Source of the DNA: Mycobacterium persicum
GTDB lineage: Bacteria > Actinomycetota > Actinomycetes > Mycobacteriales > Mycobacteriaceae
Reading direction: 5' to 3'
NCBI RefSeq assembly: GCF_002086675.1
Contig: NZ_MVIF01000012.1
Location: forward strand, 25,175-89,174
DNA length: 64,000 nucleotides
Part shown: in pieces, positions 35,131 to 44,355 of the stretch
Layout: every line of letters begins with the position of its first letter
Numbering within the stretch: position 1 is the stretch's first letter
Notes under the pieces: generated by a model
Seen by the model: the letters and a program-made list of their open reading frames with translations, nothing else
What the model was told of the DNA's origin: nothing
Databases searched by the model: none
Translations under genes and position numbers: made by a program

Positions 35131-36759
35131 TTACTGCGAGTCGCCTGGCGGACGGTAGATCTTCGGGCGCACGGGCCCGGTCGTCTCGGCTGACCGGAAG
35201 ATCCGGGGGGACGGCCCCGGCGCCGACAGGACGGTGGTGGGCGCGTCATGGACCGCCTCCGGTGTCCGGAACCGGGCCGTCTCCGCTTCCGACGGCAGCG
35301 CGGGCCGCCCGTCCGGTGGGGTGCGGAGCCGACCAGACCGGGGGCGTCGCGGATGTGACCGCATTCGCCGCGGCGGGCGCTGCCGCCGGGCGATCAGGAC
35401 GGCGGCGAGAATGCCCAGGGCCAGGCCGCACAGCGTCACGTCGAAGACGCTGCTGATCTGCTGGGCCAGGTTGTTGCCATAGACCGGGTTCGCCGGGGCG
35501 CCGGGCGGTGTCGCGAATCGTGGCGCCAGGACGACGCCGAGGATGACGCGAGAAACGCTGAGCGCGAACAGAAATCCGGACAGCGACGAGATCAGCCGGC
35601 CGGGCAGCGCATCGTTTGTCAGGTTGAGTCGAAGCCAGATCGCAAGCACCGCGGTGACAAGATCGAAGCCCGCCAGCGTCATGGTGTCATAGCGCGAATA
35701 GGGGTAATCCAACATCACCGCCGTGGTGAGGTCGGTCAGCCTCATCACCACCGAACCCAGGCACCACGCGGCGATGAGCAGCAAGCCGTTGCGGGCCGCC
35801 GCGCGCCAGACGGCCTTGGCTATCGGCCGGCCGCCCGGGGGTCGCACCAAGGTCAGCGGCGCGAAGACGGCGGCGCCGGCCGCCCACGCCAGAAACCCCT
35901 CGTATCCGACGCCGGCCGTCGAGGTGTTCTGCGCGATGCCGTGGAATGCGTCGACTTCGCGGCCCACCGGCAGGATCCACACGATGACTCCGGCGACCAG
36001 CGCCGAGGCTCCCAGCGCAATCGTGGACAGCCGGTAGTCTTCGGTGCCCTTCAGCATCCACCGGGATGCAACCAGCACCGCAACCAGCGCGACAATGCCA
36101 TAGACCACCGCCGTGTCGATCACCACGATGTTCTGCTTGCCGAACCCGGAGGCGGCCCCAGCGGGATGCAACGCGTATCGCACCCGCCACACAAGGTTGA
36201 AACCCGAGCTGAGGGCGGCGCCGAACATCGACGCATAGCCGATGATTCGGGCAGCCAGCAACCAGTTGCGGTGTTTGTCATCGTCGGCGATCGTGGCGGT
36301 GATTGACGGTTGCGCGCTGAGCACCGCGCCGGCGGTTCCCAGCCAGGCGCCCGGCCCGACACCGCCGGGCACGTTGACGGTGCCACCGAACCGGATCGTT
36401 TGGAACGCGTCGTAGACGACGAACGCCAACACCAGCAGCAGATACGGGATGTTGAGGCCCAGACGCACCCGTCCTGCCCGGCCAGGATCGGGCTTACCCA
36501 GATACGGCACGACGGCTGCCGTCAGCGACAGCAGCGTCACCAGCAGCAGGACCCCGAACAAGATTTTGCTGCTGCCCGGAATCCGGAAGCCGAAATACAG
36601 ATTCCACGGGAAGAACAGCGCGCTGACCACCAGCACACCGGCGGCCAGGTCCCGGTTGATGTTCCACCTTCGTAGCGAGTCCCGGGCCTGACCGGGCGGG
36701 GCCGGCGGCTGCGCGCCCATGATCGGGCCGGTCGGCGTGTCGTCGCTGCTCAGGCTCAC
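35131..36759 (-). CDS. Large multi-pass membrane protein (Rv0537c-like)
   Basis: A 542-aa integral membrane protein with about a dozen predicted helices and a ~80-residue cytosolic C-terminal tail rich in proline and arginine (RRQRPPRRMRSHPRRPRSGR). No transporter or enzyme signature was recognised. The start at 36759 is the first ATG; ATG 36720 is an alternative. H37Rv Rv0537c is shorter (474 aa from memory), mostly because of the tail here. Function unknown. Confidence 0.8.
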   Translation of the reverse strand: MSLSSDDTPTGPIMGAQPPAPPGQARDSLRRWNINRDLAAGVLVVSALFFPWNLYFGFRIPGSSKILFGVLLLVTLLSLTAAVVPYLGKPDPGRAGRVRLGLNIPYLLLVLAFVVYDAFQTIRFGGTVNVPGGVGPGAWLGTAGAVLSAQPSITATIADDDKHRNWLLAARIIGYASMFGAALSSGFNLVWRVRYALHPAGAASGFGKQNIVVIDTAVVYGIVALVAVLVASRWMLKGTEDYRLSTIALGASALVAGVIVWILPVGREVDAFHGIAQNTSTAGVGYEGFLAWAAGAAVFAPLTLVRPPGGRPIAKAVWRAAARNGLLLIAAWCLGSVVMRLTDLTTAVMLDYPYSRYDTMTLAGFDLVTAVLAIWLRLNLTNDALPGRLISSLSGFLFALSVSRVILGVVLAPRFATPPGAPANPVYGNNLAQQISSVFDVTLCGLALGILAAVLIARRQRPPRRMRSHPRRPRSGRLRTPPDGRPALPSEAETARFRTPEAVHDAPTTVLSAPGPSPRIFRSAETTGPVRPKIYRPPGDSQ

Positions 36760-37034
36760 GATGCCTCCCTGGGATCGAGATCGGTTGCGGCTGCCTCGGC
36801 GTCGGCGCGGCGGCGAGGGAACCCCCTGCCGGGCGCTCGGCGTTGTTGGATTGCGAACATATCCTCCATTCGGACGACGCGGCAGGTGGCAGGGTTTTCG
36901 GGTGTGACCCAGCCCTTCGGAAATCCAGTTACGCTGCGTTTGTCGCCTGAAAAGATGAATACTGCCGACCGTATCGCAGTCTAATGATGCCGGACATTGC
37001 TGGCCGTGGGGTCGCCAGCTGAAGGAGACCGTAA

Positions 37035-38804
37035 ATGGACGTCGTGTTGGGGGTCGCGGTCGCGGGTCCGGTCGCGCGGTTAGCGCTTGTCGGGGCCGGC
37101 TCCGGGGGTGCCGCCGTGATCGACCAATCCTCGGTCGACGTGGCCGATGAGCCCATCTCGGTGTTGACCGAGACGGTGGCCGGCACGGACCGATTGCTGG
37201 CCGACGAGGGTCACCGACTGGTCGCCACCCGGCTGTGCTGGCCGGATCACGGCAAAGCCGACGAACTGCGGCAAGCTCTGGTCCATTCCGGGGTCCACGA
37301 CGTGGAGGTGTTGTCGGAGTCCGAGGCTGCCACCGCGCTCTTGGGTGCGCAGGGCTCGGACTCGGCTGTGTTGCTGGTCGGCGAGCAGACGGCGAGCTTG
37401 TCGGTCGCCGGTGCCGGTGACGCGCCGCCGACCGTGCTGGCTGCCGCGCCGGTGGAGGGTGACACCACGGCGACCTTCGACACGCTGATGGCGCGGCTGG
37501 ATGAGCAGTCGGGTGCTCCCGGTGAGGTTTTGCTAGTGGGTACCTCTGCCGAGCAGACCTCGGTGCTGGCCGACCAGTTTCAGGCCGCCTCGACGATGCG
37601 GGTGCAGGCTGTCGACGATCCGACGTTCGCCCTGGCCCGTGGCGCGGCGTTGGTTGCCGGGGCGGCAGCGGGCGCGTCGGGTTCGACGATGGCGCAGCCG
37701 GCCGTGGCCGCAGACGCGACGACTTTCCTCCCGCCGGCCGCGGTGCCGGCGGGTGAGGCAGCAGATGCCCAGCTGGCGTACTCGGAGGCCGGCGACGACT
37801 TTGCGGGCGCCTATGACGACTATGACGATGACTATGGCGAGTACGGCGACTACGGCGACTATGGCGACGACGAGGCGGCCGCCTCGGGCCGTCCGCGGCT
37901 CAACTCCCGGTCGTTGCTGATCAGCAATGCCGTGGTGGCATTCATGATCATCGGATTCGCCTCGCTGGCGGTGGCGGTGGCGGTTGCCATCCGGCCGACC
38001 GCGGCGTCGCAGCCGGTCCAGGGTTACCAGAACGCGCAGCCGGGCAAGTTCATGCCGCTGTTGCCGACGGAACAGCAGGCGCCGGTCCCACCGCCACCTA
38101 TCGACAACCCCACCGCGGGCTTCCAGGGAGGTACCGTCCCGGCCGTCCAGGGCGTGGTTCCTCGGCAGCAGACGCCGCCCGCGACGGGCGGGGAGCCGGT
38201 TGCACCGGCCCCGGCGCCTCCCGGTGTCGTGCCCGCACCAATTCCGATCCCGGTTCCCGTCATCATTCCGCCGTGGCCGGGCTGGTCGCCGGGAGTGCCG
38301 ACTCCGCCGACCACGCCACCCACCACGCCGCCGACGACGCCACCCACGACACCGCCGACGACCCCACCCACCACACCGCCGACTACACCGGTGACCACAC
38401 CGGTGACCACGCCGCCGACCACACCGGTGACCACGCCGCCCACGACGATGGCTCCGGTGACCACGACGGTCGCTCCGACGTCCGTTCCGCCGACCACCGT
38501 CGCTCCGACGACCGTGGCTCCCCAGCCGACGCAACAGCCGACCCAGGAGCCGACGCAAGTGCCAACGCAACAGGCACCAACCCAGCAGGCACCAACTCAG
38601 CAGGCACCAACCCAGCAGCAGACTGTGGCCCCGCAGGCGCCGCAGACGGTGGCTCCGGCTCCGCAGCCGCCCCTCGGGGGCGGCGGCAGCGGCAGCAGCG
38701 GTGGTGGTAGCGGCAGCAGCGGCGGCAGCAGCGGTGGTGGTAGCGGCGGCAGCAGCGGTGGTGGTAGCGGCAGCAGTAGCGGTGGCGGCCACTCCGGCCA
38801 CTGA
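37035..38804 (+). CDS. Single-TM protein with PPTT and GS-rich repeat tail (Rv0538-like)
   Basis: A 589-aa protein in three parts. Residues 1-215 form an actin/HSP70-like ATPase-style alpha/beta domain (VVLGVAVAGPVARLALVGAG), intact but without a clear nucleotide loop. An acidic YDDYDDDYGEYGD stretch precedes one transmembrane helix (~293-317). The extracellular part is a long proline/threonine repeat (PPTT units ~418-465), a glutamine/proline stretch and a terminal glycine/serine tail ending in SGHH-like residues. It is probably wall-spanning. GAAGGAGAC precedes the ATG. Function unknown. Confidence 0.85.
   Translation: MDVVLGVAVAGPVARLALVGAGSGGAAVIDQSSVDVADEPISVLTETVAGTDRLLADEGHRLVATRLCWPDHGKADELRQALVHSGVHDVEVLSESEAATALLGAQGSDSAVLLVGEQTASLSVAGAGDAPPTVLAAAPVEGDTTATFDTLMARLDEQSGAPGEVLLVGTSAEQTSVLADQFQAASTMRVQAVDDPTFALARGAALVAGAAAGASGSTMAQPAVAADATTFLPPAAVPAGEAADAQLAYSEAGDDFAGAYDDYDDDYGEYGDYGDYGDDEAAASGRPRLNSRSLLISNAVVAFMIIGFASLAVAVAVAIRPTAASQPVQGYQNAQPGKFMPLLPTEQQAPVPPPPIDNPTAGFQGGTVPAVQGVVPRQQTPPATGGEPVAPAPAPPGVVPAPIPIPVPVIIPPWPGWSPGVPTPPTTPPTTPPTTPPTTPPTTPPTTPPTTPVTTPVTTPPTTPVTTPPTTMAPVTTTVAPTSVPPTTVAPTTVAPQPTQQPTQEPTQVPTQQAPTQQAPTQQAPTQQQTVAPQAPQTVAPAPQPPLGGGGSGSSGGGSGSSGGSSGGGSGGSSGGGSGSSSGGGHSGH
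38297..38800 (+). repeat. Low-complexity coding repeats (PPTT and GGSGSS)
   Basis: The 3' third of the preceding gene is made of degenerate short repeats: ACCACGCCGCC-type units coding Pro-Pro-Thr-Thr (about 38297-38460), CAACAGGCACCAACC-type units (38570-38625) and GGCAGCAGCGGTGGT-type units coding Gly/Ser (38686-38800). These are within the reading frame and would vary by slippage. Confidence 0.85.
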
Positions 38805-38837
38805 TCCCGGTCGCGGCTTCGCCTAAGGTCGGAGGGC

Positions 38838-39494
38838 ATGCCCGGCGATGCGGTGACTGTGGTGCTGCCCTGTCTGAACGAGGAAGAGTCGCTACCGGCG
38901 GTGCTGGCCGCGATCCCGGCCGGTTATCGGTCGCTGGTGGTGGACAACAACAGCACCGACAACACCGCGGTGGTTGCCGGCCGCCACGGCGCGCAGGTGG
39001 TTACCGAGCCGCGGCCAGGTTACGGCGCTGCGGTGCATGCGGGCGTGGAAGCCGCGACAACCCCGATCGTGGCGGTGATCGACGCCGACGGGTCGATGGA
39101 TGCCGGTGAATTGCCCCGGCTGGTGGCCGAACTCGAGCGGGGCGCCGACCTGGTAACCGGTCGACGTCGCCCGGTTCGCGGATTGCACTGGCCCTGGGTG
39201 GCGCGGCTGGGCACGGTAGTGATGAGCTGGCGGCTGCGTACCCGCCACGGATTGCCGGTGCATGACATCGCGCCCATGCGGGTGGCTCGGCGGGAGGCGC
39301 TGCTGCATCTGGGCGTCGCCGATCGACGGTCCGGGTATCCGCTGGAACTGTTGGTCCGCGCCGCGGCAGCCGGCTGGCGCGTGGTCGAACTCGACGTCAG
39401 CTACGGTCCCCGGACGGGCGGCAAATCCAAGGTCAGCGGTTCGTTGCGGGGCAGCATCATCGCGATTCTGGACTTCTGGAAGGTGATCTCGTGA
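38838..39494 (+). CDS. Family 2 glycosyltransferase (Rv0539-like)
   Basis: A 218-aa GT2 enzyme with a GT-A fold. It has VLPCLNEEESLPAVL at the N-terminus, VVDNNSTDNTA for the nucleotide site, and the metal-binding block VIDADGSMDAGELP. It lacks the membrane helices of dolichyl-phosphate-mannose synthases, so its acceptor is open. It overlaps the next gene by 4 bp; together they resemble a nucleotidyl/glycosyltransferase pair for an envelope or secondary glycan. Confidence 0.9.
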   Translation: MPGDAVTVVLPCLNEEESLPAVLAAIPAGYRSLVVDNNSTDNTAVVAGRHGAQVVTEPRPGYGAAVHAGVEAATTPIVAVIDADGSMDAGELPRLVAELERGADLVTGRRRPVRGLHWPWVARLGTVVMSWRLRTRHGLPVHDIAPMRVARREALLHLGVADRRSGYPLELLVRAAAAGWRVVELDVSYGPRTGGKSKVSGSLRGSIIAILDFWKVIS

Positions 39495-40153
39495 GCGTGC
39501 TGCCGGTCACGGTGCTGGTGGTCGCCAAGGCGCCGGAGCCCGGATTCGCCAAGACGCGGCTGGCCGCGACGATCGGTGACCGGATCGCCGCCGACATCGC
39601 CGCGGCGGCGCTGCTGGACACGCTCGACGCGGTCGCGGCGGCGCCGGTGGCCGCGCGGGTGGTGGCGCTCACCGGTGACCTGGACGGGGCGGCCAACGCC
39701 GACGACATCCGGCAACGGCTGGCGGCCTTCACGGTCATCGAGCAACGTGGCGAGGACTTCGCCGACCGGCTCGCCAACGCACACGCCGATGCCGCAGACG
39801 GGTATCCCGTACTGCAAATCGGCATGGATACTCCCCAGGTTTCCGCCGGACTGCTAAGTGATTGCGCACGACGGTTACTCAATGCGCCGGCGGTGCTCGG
39901 ATTGGCACTCGACGGTGGCTGGTGGGTGCTCGGAGTGCACAGCCCTGCTGCGGCGGAGTGCCTGCGCGGCGTCCCGATGTCGCAATCGGACACCGGTGAA
40001 CTCACATTAAAAGCGTTGCGCGACAACGGTATTGAGGCGACAACTGTGGCGGCACTGGCCGATCTCGACGTCATCGACGACCTCGCGGTGGTCCGCGACG
40101 CGTGCGGCCCGGACAGCCGCTTCGCCCGGGTCACCCGCGCGGCCGGGCTGTAA
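39491..40153 (+). CDS. DUF2064/TIGR04282-type glycosyltransferase-like protein (Rv0540-like)
   Basis: A 220-aa protein with a GT-A/nucleotidyltransferase fold of the DUF2064 family. The N-terminal LVVAKAPEPGFAKTRLA is the family's signature, akin to guanylyltransferases like CofC, and IGMDTPQVSAGLL and ALDGGWWVLGV follow. The GTG start overlaps the preceding gene (GTGA), so both are probably used in the same sugar-transfer route. The activity is not known. Confidence 0.88.
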   Translation: MSVLPVTVLVVAKAPEPGFAKTRLAATIGDRIAADIAAAALLDTLDAVAAAPVAARVVALTGDLDGAANADDIRQRLAAFTVIEQRGEDFADRLANAHADAADGYPVLQIGMDTPQVSAGLLSDCARRLLNAPAVLGLALDGGWWVLGVHSPAAAECLRGVPMSQSDTGELTLKALRDNGIEATTVAALADLDVIDDLAVVRDACGPDSRFARVTRAAGL

Positions 40154-40219
40154 AGCCGCCCGGGGAGGTGGGCAGCACCAGCGGGGCGGCGCACTCGGGC
40201 GTTGCCGGATACCCCACCG

Positions 40220-41467
40220 TCAGCGGGTTCGGCGGCGCAGCACCACCCAGCGCCCGACGAGCCCGACGGCAAACATGCCCAGCCCAGCGGCGACCGATTC
40301 CCACGGCAATGTGACCACCAGGACCAGACAACCGGTCAGCCCGAAGACGCTTAGCGCCCGCCGCCGGCCCCGGCCCGCCAGGGTATAGGCGGCGGCGTTG
40401 GCGATCGCGTAGTAGATCAACACGCCAAAGGACGAGAAACCGATCGCGCCGCGCAGATCCACGGTTGCCACCAGCACGCACACCGCGACGGCCAGCGCGA
40501 TCTCGGCGTGATGCGGCACCTGATAGCGCGGATGGACCGCGGCCAGCCAGCGAGGCAGGTCCCGATGACGGGCCATCGCCAGCGCGGTGCGCCCCACCCC
40601 GGCAATCAGCGCCAGCAGCGCACCGAGGGAGGCCAGCGCGCCGCCGACTGCCACCACCGGCACCAACGGCGCGGCACCGGCGGCGCGCAGCGCCTCGGCC
40701 AGCGGTGCCGCGGCACTGGCCAGCCGGTCCGGGCCGGCGGCCGACAGCACCGCCACCGCGACCACCAGATAGGTCGCCACCGTGATCGTCAGCGCCAGGG
40801 TGATCGCCTTGGGGATGGTGCGGGCCGGGTCACGGACCTCTTCTCCCATCGTGGCGATGCGCGCGTAGCCGGCGAACGCGAAGAACAGCAGTCCCGCCGC
40901 CTGCAGCACCCCGTAGGGCGTGACGACGGACCAGCCTTCGATCAGATGGGCGGACCCGGGCCGGGCCGCGGCAATGCCGATTACCACGACGGCGAGCGCA
41001 ATAAAGGTGCACGCCACCAATATTCGGGCCAGCATCGCGGTCTTGGTGATGCCCCGATAGTTCAGCGCGGCCAGCACCGCCACGGCGGCGACCGCCACGG
41101 CTCGCTGCGCCCACCCCGGCCCGGTGACGGTGTAGGAGGCGACGGTCAACGCCATCGCCGCACACGAGGCCGTCTTGCCGATCACGAATCCCCAACCGGC
41201 CAGAAAGCCCCACCACGGTCCCAGGCGTTCGCGCCCGTAGATGTAGGTGCCGCCGGAAACCGGATACCGCGCGGCCAGTCGGGCCGAGGCGATCGCGTTG
41301 CAATAGGCGACCGCCGCGGCGAGAGCCAGCCCGATCAGCAGCCCCACGCCCGCAGCCCGGGCGGCCGGGCCGAACGCGGCGAACACCCCGGCGCCGATCA
41401 TCGATCCCAGCCCGATCACCACCGCATCGGTGGTGCCGAGCCGACGTGCCAGTGCCGACTCTTCCAT
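40220..41467 (-). CDS. APC-family amino acid/amine transporter
   Basis: A 415-aa permease with about twelve helices. It starts EESALARRLGTTDAVVIGLG and has the unwound substrate helix GSMIGAGVFAAFGPAA, YPVSGGTYIYGRERLG and the helix-6 FAFAGYARIATMGEEVRDP. The ATG at 41467 follows the stop of the Rv0541c-like gene by 8 bp; a longer open frame upstream is antisense noise over that gene. No H37Rv neighbour is recalled at this place. The substrate is unknown. Confidence 0.9.
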   Translation of the reverse strand: MEESALARRLGTTDAVVIGLGSMIGAGVFAAFGPAARAAGVGLLIGLALAAAVAYCNAIASARLAARYPVSGGTYIYGRERLGPWWGFLAGWGFVIGKTASCAAMALTVASYTVTGPGWAQRAVAVAAVAVLAALNYRGITKTAMLARILVACTFIALAVVVIGIAAARPGSAHLIEGWSVVTPYGVLQAAGLLFFAFAGYARIATMGEEVRDPARTIPKAITLALTITVATYLVVAVAVLSAAGPDRLASAAAPLAEALRAAGAAPLVPVVAVGGALASLGALLALIAGVGRTALAMARHRDLPRWLAAVHPRYQVPHHAEIALAVAVCVLVATVDLRGAIGFSSFGVLIYYAIANAAAYTLAGRGRRRALSVFGLTGCLVLVVTLPWESVAAGLGMFAVGLVGRWVVLRRRTR

Positions 41468-41475
41468 GTATCCGC

Positions 41476-42828
41476 CTACCAGTTGGTGAAGATGATGCTG
41501 TTCAGCAGCAGGGCACCGACGGCGTTGACCGCCAGCCACAGCCGGTCGGACCGCGCCGGCAGCAGCGCGGGCGCCGCGGTCAGCCAGATGGTGAACGGCA
41601 GCCAGATCCGTTCCGTCTCCGCCTTGCTCAGCATGCTCAGGTCCGCGCAGACGATGGCGGCCAGCGCCCCCAGCAGCAGCAGGTGAAACCCGGAGCGGTG
41701 GCCGATCGCGTCGCGGTCGAACACCCGGCTGATGCCGGCGACGCTGCCCAGCCCGATCGCGCACACCACGCACGCCAGGTTGGCCCAGCTCCAGTACTGA
41801 AACGGCCGGTCGTGGGCGATCCCCTGCCAATAGCGTTGCTGCACCAGGGTGTAGCCCTCGAACCAGGAGAATCCGGCCACCGCGAAGGCCACCGCCACCG
41901 CCAGCGCCGCCAACACGGCCGGCCCCACCGCCCGCAGGCACACCCGCCAGTCTCTGGAAGAGGCCAGTACCGCCAATGCCGGAAGCCCCATCAGCATCAG
42001 GCCGTAGCTGAGGAAGACGCCCCAGCCCAGCAGCAGGCCTGCCCCGGCGGCCACCAGCCCGGGAAACCGCGTTCCACCGTGCACCGCAACGGCGAGCAGC
42101 GCGATACCCCACGCCGCGACGCCGGCGAAATAACCGTCGGCCGACACCGCGACCCAGATCGCGGTCGGCGCCAGAGCGAGAAACGGGGCGGCGCGGCGGG
42201 CGGTGCGCTCGCCGGCCAGCGCGCGGCCGGCAACCACCACCGCCGCCGCGGCGCTCGAACCGACCAGCAGGCACAGCAGCCCGGCCCAGGCGCCGCCGTG
42301 CAGACCGAGCCGATCCAGCCACACAAACGTCAGCAGCGCGCCCGGCGGATGCCCGGAGACATGCGTGGTCCAGGAATTCGGCTGGAAGTCGACGATCCGG
42401 CCGGCGAACGTCCGGAGCGTCGCCGGGATCTCTTTGACGCCCGGCACCTCCGATAAGTACTCGTCCTTGGTGGTCAATCGGCCCGCGAAGCCTTGCTGCC
42501 AGCCGTCGATCATCGCCAGCGAGAACGCCCAGGCGCAACTGGTGACCCAGCTGCCCAGGGTCAGTAGCTGCCACGAAAGCCGTTGCACCACAAACGGACC
42601 CAACGCCACGACGGCCAGTGCGATGACGATCGCGGCGACGGTGCCCCAGCTGGCGTGGATGTCCCAGTAGCCGAATATCGGTGCCGCGCCGGCCCGCGAG
42701 GCGAAGCGTTCCAGGCCGATATCGCTGCGCGGTTTGACACCTAGGTTCGTCCGCGGCAGCACGAAGGCGGCTGCCACCAGGACGACCCCGACCGCGACGG
42801 CTACCGTTTCCCGGCGGGCAATTCTCAC
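41476..42828 (-). CDS. GT-C-type integral membrane protein (Rv0541c-like)
   Basis: A 450-aa protein with about eleven helices; length and position match Rv0541c. The large first extracellular loop (~90-150) carries DEYLSEVPGVKEIPATLRTF and HVSGHPPGALL, resembling the loop of GT-C polyprenyl-phosphate sugar transferases. A classical DxD is not evident. It ends in a hydrophobic SIIFTNW. It probably transfers a sugar in the outer leaflet, but neither donor nor acceptor is known. menE lies 11 bp upstream. Confidence 0.87.
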   Translation of the reverse strand: MRIARRETVAVAVGVVLVAAAFVLPRTNLGVKPRSDIGLERFASRAGAAPIFGYWDIHASWGTVAAIVIALAVVALGPFVVQRLSWQLLTLGSWVTSCAWAFSLAMIDGWQQGFAGRLTTKDEYLSEVPGVKEIPATLRTFAGRIVDFQPNSWTTHVSGHPPGALLTFVWLDRLGLHGGAWAGLLCLLVGSSAAAAVVVAGRALAGERTARRAAPFLALAPTAIWVAVSADGYFAGVAAWGIALLAVAVHGGTRFPGLVAAGAGLLLGWGVFLSYGLMLMGLPALAVLASSRDWRVCLRAVGPAVLAALAVAVAFAVAGFSWFEGYTLVQQRYWQGIAHDRPFQYWSWANLACVVCAIGLGSVAGISRVFDRDAIGHRSGFHLLLLGALAAIVCADLSMLSKAETERIWLPFTIWLTAAPALLPARSDRLWLAVNAVGALLLNSIIFTNW

Positions 42829-42839
42829 GATCGCTCAGC

Positions 42840-44003
42840 CTATTGATCGCTGGCGACTTGATCGCCGGCGACGCGGCGCACCAACGCCGCCCGGTCGATC
42901 TTGCCGATGCCGCGTCGCGGCAGCTCGTCGACGATGTGCAGCTCGCGAGGCGCGGCGGTGACATCGAGCGTGCGCGCGACCTGCGCGCGCAATGCCTCCA
43001 ACGTCGGCGCGGCGCGACCAGCGCGGACCACGATCGCGGCCACCACGCGCTGGCCCAATCGGTCATCGGCCAGCCCGAAAACCGCACAGTCAGCCACCGC
43101 CGGGTGGCTGGACAATGCCGTCTCCACCGGCCCCGGCAGCACGGTCAGTCCGCCGGTGCTGATCGCGTCGTCGACCCGCCCCAGCACCCGCAGCACGCCC
43201 GAATCATCCACCGCGCCAAGGTCATCGGTGAGGAACCAGCCCGGTTCGGCGAACGGGTCGGGATCGACCGGGTTGCGATAGCCGTTGGCCAGGGTCGGGC
43301 CGCCCAGCGCGATGCGGCCATCGGCCAGGATCCGCACCCGGACCCCGTCGAGCGGCACGCCGTCGTACACGCACCCTCCCGCGGTCTCACTCATGCCGTA
43401 GGTGCGTACCACCCTGATCCCGGCCGCCGCCGCGGCTGCCACGACTCGCCGCGGAGCCGGCCCGCCGCCGATCAGCACGGCGTCCAGTTCGGCCAGCGCC
43501 GCCGTGGCGGCCGGGTCGGTGAGCGCCTTGGCCAGCTGGGCGGCCACCAGCGACGTGTATCGCTGCCCCGGGTCCAATCGCCTTATCGCACCGGGCAATT
43601 GGGTGACGTCGAAGCCCGCGGAGACATCCAGCTCGACCGGCGTGCGACCGGCGAGCACGCTGCGAACCAGCACCTGCAGTCCGGCGATGTGATACGGCGC
43701 CACGGCCAGCAGCCAGCTGCCCGGGCCGCCGAGACGGTGGTGGGTGGCCGAGGCGCTGGCGGTCAGAGCGGCCGCGGTCAGCAATGCGCCCTTGGGCGCA
43801 CCGGTGGTTCCCGACGTCGTCACCACCAGTGCCACGTCGTCGTCGATCTCTTCCCCCACCCGCAATGCGGCGGAGGCAGCCTCATCGGGTGCCGCCGTCA
43901 CCACCAGCGCCGAGCCGTCGCCCTCGAGAACTCGCTGCAGGGCGGGCAGCAGCAGTGAGACGGCGGAGCCCGGGGGGACGGTCAGCGCCCGCAGGACGGC
44001 TAT
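42840..44003 (-). CDS. menE: O-succinylbenzoate-CoA ligase; probable non-standard ATA start
   Basis: An AMP-forming ligase that activates o-succinylbenzoate in menaquinone synthesis. Blocks are the P-loop TTSGTTGAPKGA, RTYGMSETAGG, LTDDLGAVDD and GIGKIDRAALV. The first GTG in frame (43904) would remove conserved-looking N-terminal sequence (VLRALTVPPGSAVSLLLPAL); the frame is open back to 44003, where ATA overlaps the upstream stop as ATAG, with GAGG 7 bp before it. No ATG, GTG or TTG exists between the in-frame TGA (44022-44024) and 43904. With ATA the protein is 387 aa. If the cell starts at GTG 43904 it would be 354 aa, near the annotated M. tuberculosis length. Confidence 0.85.
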   Translation of the reverse strand: MAVLRALTVPPGSAVSLLLPALQRVLEGDGSALVVTAAPDEAASAALRVGEEIDDDVALVVTTSGTTGAPKGALLTAAALTASASATHHRLGGPGSWLLAVAPYHIAGLQVLVRSVLAGRTPVELDVSAGFDVTQLPGAIRRLDPGQRYTSLVAAQLAKALTDPAATAALAELDAVLIGGGPAPRRVVAAAAAAGIRVVRTYGMSETAGGCVYDGVPLDGVRVRILADGRIALGGPTLANGYRNPVDPDPFAEPGWFLTDDLGAVDDSGVLRVLGRVDDAISTGGLTVLPGPVETALSSHPAVADCAVFGLADDRLGQRVVAAIVVRAGRAAPTLEALRAQVARTLDVTAAPRELHIVDELPRRGIGKIDRAALVRRVAGDQVASDQ

Positions 44004-44296
44004 GCCCGGTCCTCGGCGGCGTCATCGAACGGCCAGCCATGCGCGGCCAGCCGGGCGCGCACCCGGTCGACGTCATCCGGCGACGGTAGGTCGTCGGTGA
44101 ATTGGGTGATCACCACCCCGATGTCGATCTGGTCGAACTCACCGCGGCGGATGAGTTCGCTGGCGACGGCCTGCACCTCGTCGTTGGTCAGTCGGCGCGC
44201 CAGCAGGGCAAGGACGGCAAAGGAGTCGGTCGGTGGAACTCCCTCGGGATAGCCCGCCCGCAGCCACGACACGATTGAGGTGAGAAATCGGTTCAC
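44000..44296 (-). CDS. DUF3349 small protein (Rv0543c-like)
   Basis: A 98-aa cytosolic protein of the DUF3349 family. It starts NRFLTSIVSWLRAGYPEGVP, followed by LALLARRLTNDEVQAVASEL and ITQFTDDLPSPDDVDRVR. The fold is all-helical with no known activity. The GTG at 44296 gives the family length (about 100 aa). Its stop overlaps the probable ATA start of menE, so expression of menE is likely coupled to it. Confidence 0.88.
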   Translation of the reverse strand: MNRFLTSIVSWLRAGYPEGVPPTDSFAVLALLARRLTNDEVQAVASELIRRGEFDQIDIGVVITQFTDDLPSPDDVDRVRARLAAHGWPFDDAAEDRA

Positions 44297-44355
44297 GCTG
44301 TTACAACTTCCCGTCAGGCCCGCCGAAAAACCGTACGTCAGGATCCAATCTGACG

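Noticed and set aside
38297..38800. CRISPR-like or satellite repeat array
   Set aside because: Repeats are short, in frame and code for PPTT and GS residues; no spacers.
40220..43087. A single 955-codon open frame suggesting a giant fusion protein
   Set aside because: Only the last 415 codons carry permease sequence; the rest is out-of-frame antisense-like GC-rich sequence over the Rv0541c-like gene and menE.
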